In this document: positions 61,750 through 64,000 of the stretch, piece after piece
How positions within the stretch are numbered: position 1 is the first letter of the stretch
Layout: every line of letters starts with the position of its first letter
From: a virus
Virus record (IMG/VR): IMGVR_UViG_3300013094_000026
Span: 1 to 64,000 of that record
Reading direction: 5' to 3' (one strand)
DNA: 64,000 nucleotides
Notes under the pieces: generated by a model
Database searches by the model: none
Told to the model about the DNA's origin: nothing
The model's input: only the letters and a program-made list of their open reading frames with translations
Position numbers and translations under genes: made by a program

Positions 61750-62271
61750 ATGACAGATGCCCATGATGTAAATATGACTTTTTCAATTCTGGCACATATT
61801 CCAGAACATGATCCACGAGAAAAAGATCCAAATTATAAATATTTCATCGCAGCTAAAAAGAAAATTAAAAAGCTGGGACTTTGGAAATGTGCTATTAGTG
61901 ATGATCTATGTGGTGGACAAATGGAATTACATCACACACATGTTGAATTTAGTCAATTGCCAAATGCTGATAAAACTAAAGTAGAACAATATTTTGGCTT
62001 ACATTTTACAGATGATGATGAATTTCAACAATGGTTGGAAAGTCCAGGAAATCTAGAAGTATTATGCACAAATCATCATAGAACACATTATGGAATTCAT
62101 ACATTGCCACATGCTCTTTGGGAGTCCCTCCGATTTAGAAAAACGGGTACTTTACCAGCAGCAGAGGTAGTCTCAAATAAACCTAAGAATATTAAGATTA
62201 GTGATATAATTAATACAGGCAATAAACAAGGAGAAAATAATGGCAATAGCACATCAAATAGTGGCTCTTAA
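61750..62271 (+). CDS. HNH endonuclease (phage packaging-neighbourhood type)
   Basis: The 173-residue protein has CAISDDLCGGQMELHHTHVEF and NLEVLCTNHHRTHYGIH, the pattern of an HNH family common in actinophages. TATAAT at 61735-61740 lies 9 nt before the ATG. Its last 32 nt overlap the next gene, and its C-terminus is encoded over that gene's promoter and ribosome site, suggesting that the tail is not conserved. It lies within about 2 kb of the terminase genes and may aid DNA processing or be a homing-type nuclease. Confidence 0.75.
   Translation: MTDAHDVNMTFSILAHIPEHDPREKDPNYKYFIAAKKKIKKLGLWKCAISDDLCGGQMELHHTHVEFSQLPNADKTKVEQYFGLHFTDDDEFQQWLESPGNLEVLCTNHHRTHYGIHTLPHALWESLRFRKTGTLPAAEVVSNKPKNIKISDIINTGNKQGENNGNSTSNSGS
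62202..62210 (+). promoter_or_regulatory. Extended -10 promoter of the last virion block
   Basis: TGATATAAT inside the HNH coding end, 29 nt before ATG 62240, which has AAGGAG at 62228-62233. Confidence 0.55.
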
Positions 62272-62527
62272 TGCTACTACACCAACATTAGTAAGTATTC
62301 CGTTAGCAAATGAAGTTGCGTATGAAAGCAAAGCTTCAATTTCTGTACAAAATTTAGACCCAGCAATTATTGTATATTTAGGGTCATCTTCAGTTACTAC
62401 ATCATCTTACGGCTTTGCTCTTTTAGCAGGTCAAACATATACAATAGATTTACTTGCTTCCGATCAACTTTACGCAATTGCAGCATCTGGAACTCCAAAC
62501 GTCGCAGTATTAGCGGCAGAGGTTTAA
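62240..62527 (+). CDS. Small virion-like protein
   Basis: The 95-residue protein (VSIPLANEVAYESKASISVQNLDPAIIVYLGSSSVTTSSYGFALLAGQTYTIDLLASDQLYAIAASGTPNVAVLAAEV) is all beta, hydrophobic and Cys-free. The pattern (NLDPAIIVYLG...TSSYGFALLAG) recurs in small structural proteins encoded near phage heads. Probably a decoration or minor tail component. Confidence 0.65.
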   Translation: MAIAHQIVALNATTPTLVSIPLANEVAYESKASISVQNLDPAIIVYLGSSSVTTSSYGFALLAGQTYTIDLLASDQLYAIAASGTPNVAVLAAEV

Positions 62528-62528
62528 T

Positions 62529-63026
62529 ATGAGCATTAAAGTTTCAACAGTTCCCGCTCAAATTCTTTATTACGGAAACTTTGCACTTTCAACAAGTATG
62601 CCATCTGGTGGTACAACATCAGATAACGTTATAACTTGGGACACAACAAATCTTTCAAAAGGTATGTCAATTAGCGGTACTGATGCCACAAAAATTACTT
62701 TTCAAGTTCCAGGGACATACAACCTTAACTTTTTAGGTCAATTTAACTTTACTGGTGGAGCATCTAATTACAATATTACAACTTGGTTTTCTAAAAATGG
62801 TGTACAGGTCCCATCATCTTCTTTTACATTTACAACTACAAGTGCTCAAGGTTCACAGGTATTGGCAAATATTGAATCACCAATTATTGTTAATGCAGGA
62901 GATTATATTCAATTTCATTGGTGGTCAGGTGCAGCGGGAATGTCATTATTGGCTACAGCAGCAGGAACAAATCCAACAAGACCAGCATCACCAAGTGCGA
63001 ATCTAACAATTTATAACGTAGGATAG
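62529..63026 (+). CDS. C1q/TNF-like jelly-roll virion protein
   Basis: The 165-residue protein (ILYYGNFALSTSMPSGGT... ITFQVPGTYNLNFLGQFNFTGGA... IVNAGDYIQFHWWSGAAGMSLLATAAG) has the strand pattern of C1q/TNF-type trimeric jelly rolls found in phage fibre tips and head fibres. It follows the previous gene by one base. Likely a surface-binding or decoration protein. Confidence 0.65.
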   Translation: MSIKVSTVPAQILYYGNFALSTSMPSGGTTSDNVITWDTTNLSKGMSISGTDATKITFQVPGTYNLNFLGQFNFTGGASNYNITTWFSKNGVQVPSSSFTFTTTSAQGSQVLANIESPIIVNAGDYIQFHWWSGAAGMSLLATAAGTNPTRPASPSANLTIYNVG

Positions 63027-63033
63027 GGAAAAT

Positions 63034-64000
63034 ATGCCATATCATATTGAACGTGAAGGTAATAAATTTAAAGTTGTTGTAGATGCAACAGGACGGGTTG
63101 TGGGAACACACCCGTCCAAAGCACAAGCACAAGCACAACTTGGAGCACTGTATGCAAATGTTCCAGATGCTAGTATTAAAAAAGAGCGTGGAACAATTGC
63201 AGGAGATTCATCAGTTAATTCTGGTCGCATAAGCGGTGGAGTTGGTTGGAAAATTGAATTCAATACACCAGATTGCCAACATGGTTGGTCAGTGATTAAA
63301 GTAGGATCAGGACAATCAATAGGTTGTTTCTTTAAAGAAGAAGATGCAAAAGCAGCATTGGAGGCATTAGCAGTGACAGAACCAGTTGTAAAAGCAGAAG
63401 GTGGATATAAGCCAACTTCAGGAATGAAATCAGCAGCAGCAAAAGCTATTAAATGGAAAGAAGAAGGTAAGGCAAATGGAGCAGGAACCAACGTAGGTTG
63501 GACTCGTGCACATCAAATTGTAAATGGTGAGTCATTATCTCTTGATACTGTTAAGCGTATGTATTCTTTCTTTTCCCGCCATGAAGTTGATAAGCAGGGT
63601 AAAGAATGGGATAAGCCATCACATGGTAAGGTAATGTGGTATGCATGGGGCGGGGATGCAGGATATTCTTGGTCTCGTGATATTGTAGAAAGAGCAAATA
63701 AAGTAGAAAAAGGTGAAGCATCATGGGATGGTGTATTTGCCCCTGTAAAATTAGAAAAGAATTATGTCCGTAAATGCATGACATGTGGATGTGATGATTT
63801 AGGTAATGATCATCATTATATCTCAGATACAGAAAAATGTATGTATTGCATGAGCAAAGGTCAAGGACCATGTTGGGACGGTTATGCATATGCTGGAACA
63901 AAAGAAGATGAAAATGGCAAGACAGTTCCTAATTGCATTCCAGTAAAAAAAGATGATGCATCTGGACAAGTTAATCAGAATAAACAAGAAGGCATTGGAG
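63034..64000 (+). CDS. Large protein with phage 'RMYSFFSRHE/WGGDAG' domain, cut by window end
   Basis: The frame from ATG 63034 stays open to the window end, at least 322 residues. It starts with a small unit (YHIEREGNKFKVVVDATGRVVG... QAQLGALYAN) and has a domain with GTNVGWTRAHQIVNGESLSLDTVKRMYSFFSRHE and MWYAWGGDAGYSWSRDIVE. That pattern is familiar from phage head morphogenesis proteins, where it is often fused to proteases or portals. A Cys cluster (CMTCGC...HH...CMYC) follows. It lies after two virion-like genes, so a virion-assembly role is likely. The C-terminus is not in the window. Confidence 0.7.
   Translation, partial: MPYHIEREGNKFKVVVDATGRVVGTHPSKAQAQAQLGALYANVPDASIKKERGTIAGDSSVNSGRISGGVGWKIEFNTPDCQHGWSVIKVGSGQSIGCFFKEEDAKAALEALAVTEPVVKAEGGYKPTSGMKSAAAKAIKWKEEGKANGAGTNVGWTRAHQIVNGESLSLDTVKRMYSFFSRHEVDKQGKEWDKPSHGKVMWYAWGGDAGYSWSRDIVERANKVEKGEASWDGVFAPVKLEKNYVRKCMTCGCDDLGNDHHYISDTEKCMYCMSKGQGPCWDGYAYAGTKEDENGKTVPNCIPVKKDDASGQVNQNKQEGIG
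63091..63117 (+). other. GC-rich hairpin inside coding sequence
   Basis: GGACGGGT (63091-63098) pairs perfectly with ACCCGTCC (63110-63117), with an inner GTG/CAC. There is no U run, so it is not a standard terminator. It lies 57 nt into the last gene. Confidence 0.5.

Noticed and set aside
1-64000. Lysogeny functions (integrase, repressor, att site)
   Set aside because: None seen. No tyrosine or serine recombinase motif, no divergent promoter pair and no minus-strand gene. The region outside the window could still hold them.

Overview
The window is a 64 kb piece of the genome of a tailed double-stranded DNA phage, very probably a siphovirus with a long tail. It is AT-rich (about one third G+C by eye) and every gene I can support is on the + strand. 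I see no integrase, repressor or excisionase, so nothing here points to lysogeny. The gene repertoire resembles actinobacteriophages: a class II (B12-dependent) ribonucleotide reductase, a phage-type DnaE polymerase, a Cas4-like nuclease, a conserved HTH protein with a 'RRRASVQLRYFYLNKKLHKVL' type N-terminus, a DUF7455-like zinc protein, an FmdB-like zinc ribbon and a 'GKGSGKD' terminase. Together with the low G+C this suggests, as an inference only, a phage of a low-G+C actinobacterium such as the freshwater planktonic lineages.

Layout. 1-0.9 kb: 3' end of nrdJ, an HNH homing-type gene with its own promoter, and a strong terminator. 1-9.3 kb: tail-fibre block (a BppU-like protein, a collagen-like protein, three long repetitive fibre proteins). 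9.4-11 kb: a beta-propeller glycosidase-like protein and a TPR protein. 11-20.9 kb: head and neck module (portal, an endolysin/holin pair inserted after the portal, protease with nested scaffold, major capsid protein, four connector/completion proteins, major tail protein). 21-37.8 kb: tail assembly chaperones with a -1 frameshift, 1709-residue tape measure, distal tail and tail-tip proteins. 37.8-42 kb: further fibre and small proteins, two HNH genes, a metallophosphoesterase, a second holin-like membrane protein. 42-54.9 kb: replication and recombination (HTH protein, DnaB-like helicase, primase, ssDNA-binding protein, DnaE, RecA, a resolvase-like PD-(D/E)XK protein, Cas4-like nuclease, RuvC-like resolvase), tightly overlapped. 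55-57.3 kb: methyltransferase, GT25 and GT32 glycosyltransferases, DUF1599-like protein. 57.3-59.9 kb: FmdB-like protein and both terminase subunits. 60.2-61 kb: five tRNA genes (Asn, Met, Asp, Ser, Tyr), with a 113-nt structured RNA of unknown kind between Asp and Ser. 61-64 kb: another GT25, an HNH gene, two small virion-like proteins, and a long gene running off the window end.

Expression. Promoters are mostly extended -10 sites (TGnTATAAT), several with TTGACA-like -35 boxes. Four genes, three of them HNH genes, start exactly 6 nt after the -10 hexamer and so should be leaderless. Capsid and tail-tube genes share a 21-nt leader with strong anti-SD complementarity. No gap without a gene exceeds 300 bases except the tRNA/ncRNA block (60557-61037), which is fully described. 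The points most worth a second look are the RNA in the tRNA array, a strongly strand-biased GCGGG motif spread over the whole window, the HNH unit bounded by a 17-bp direct repeat at the end of nrdJ, and the nested scaffold start.
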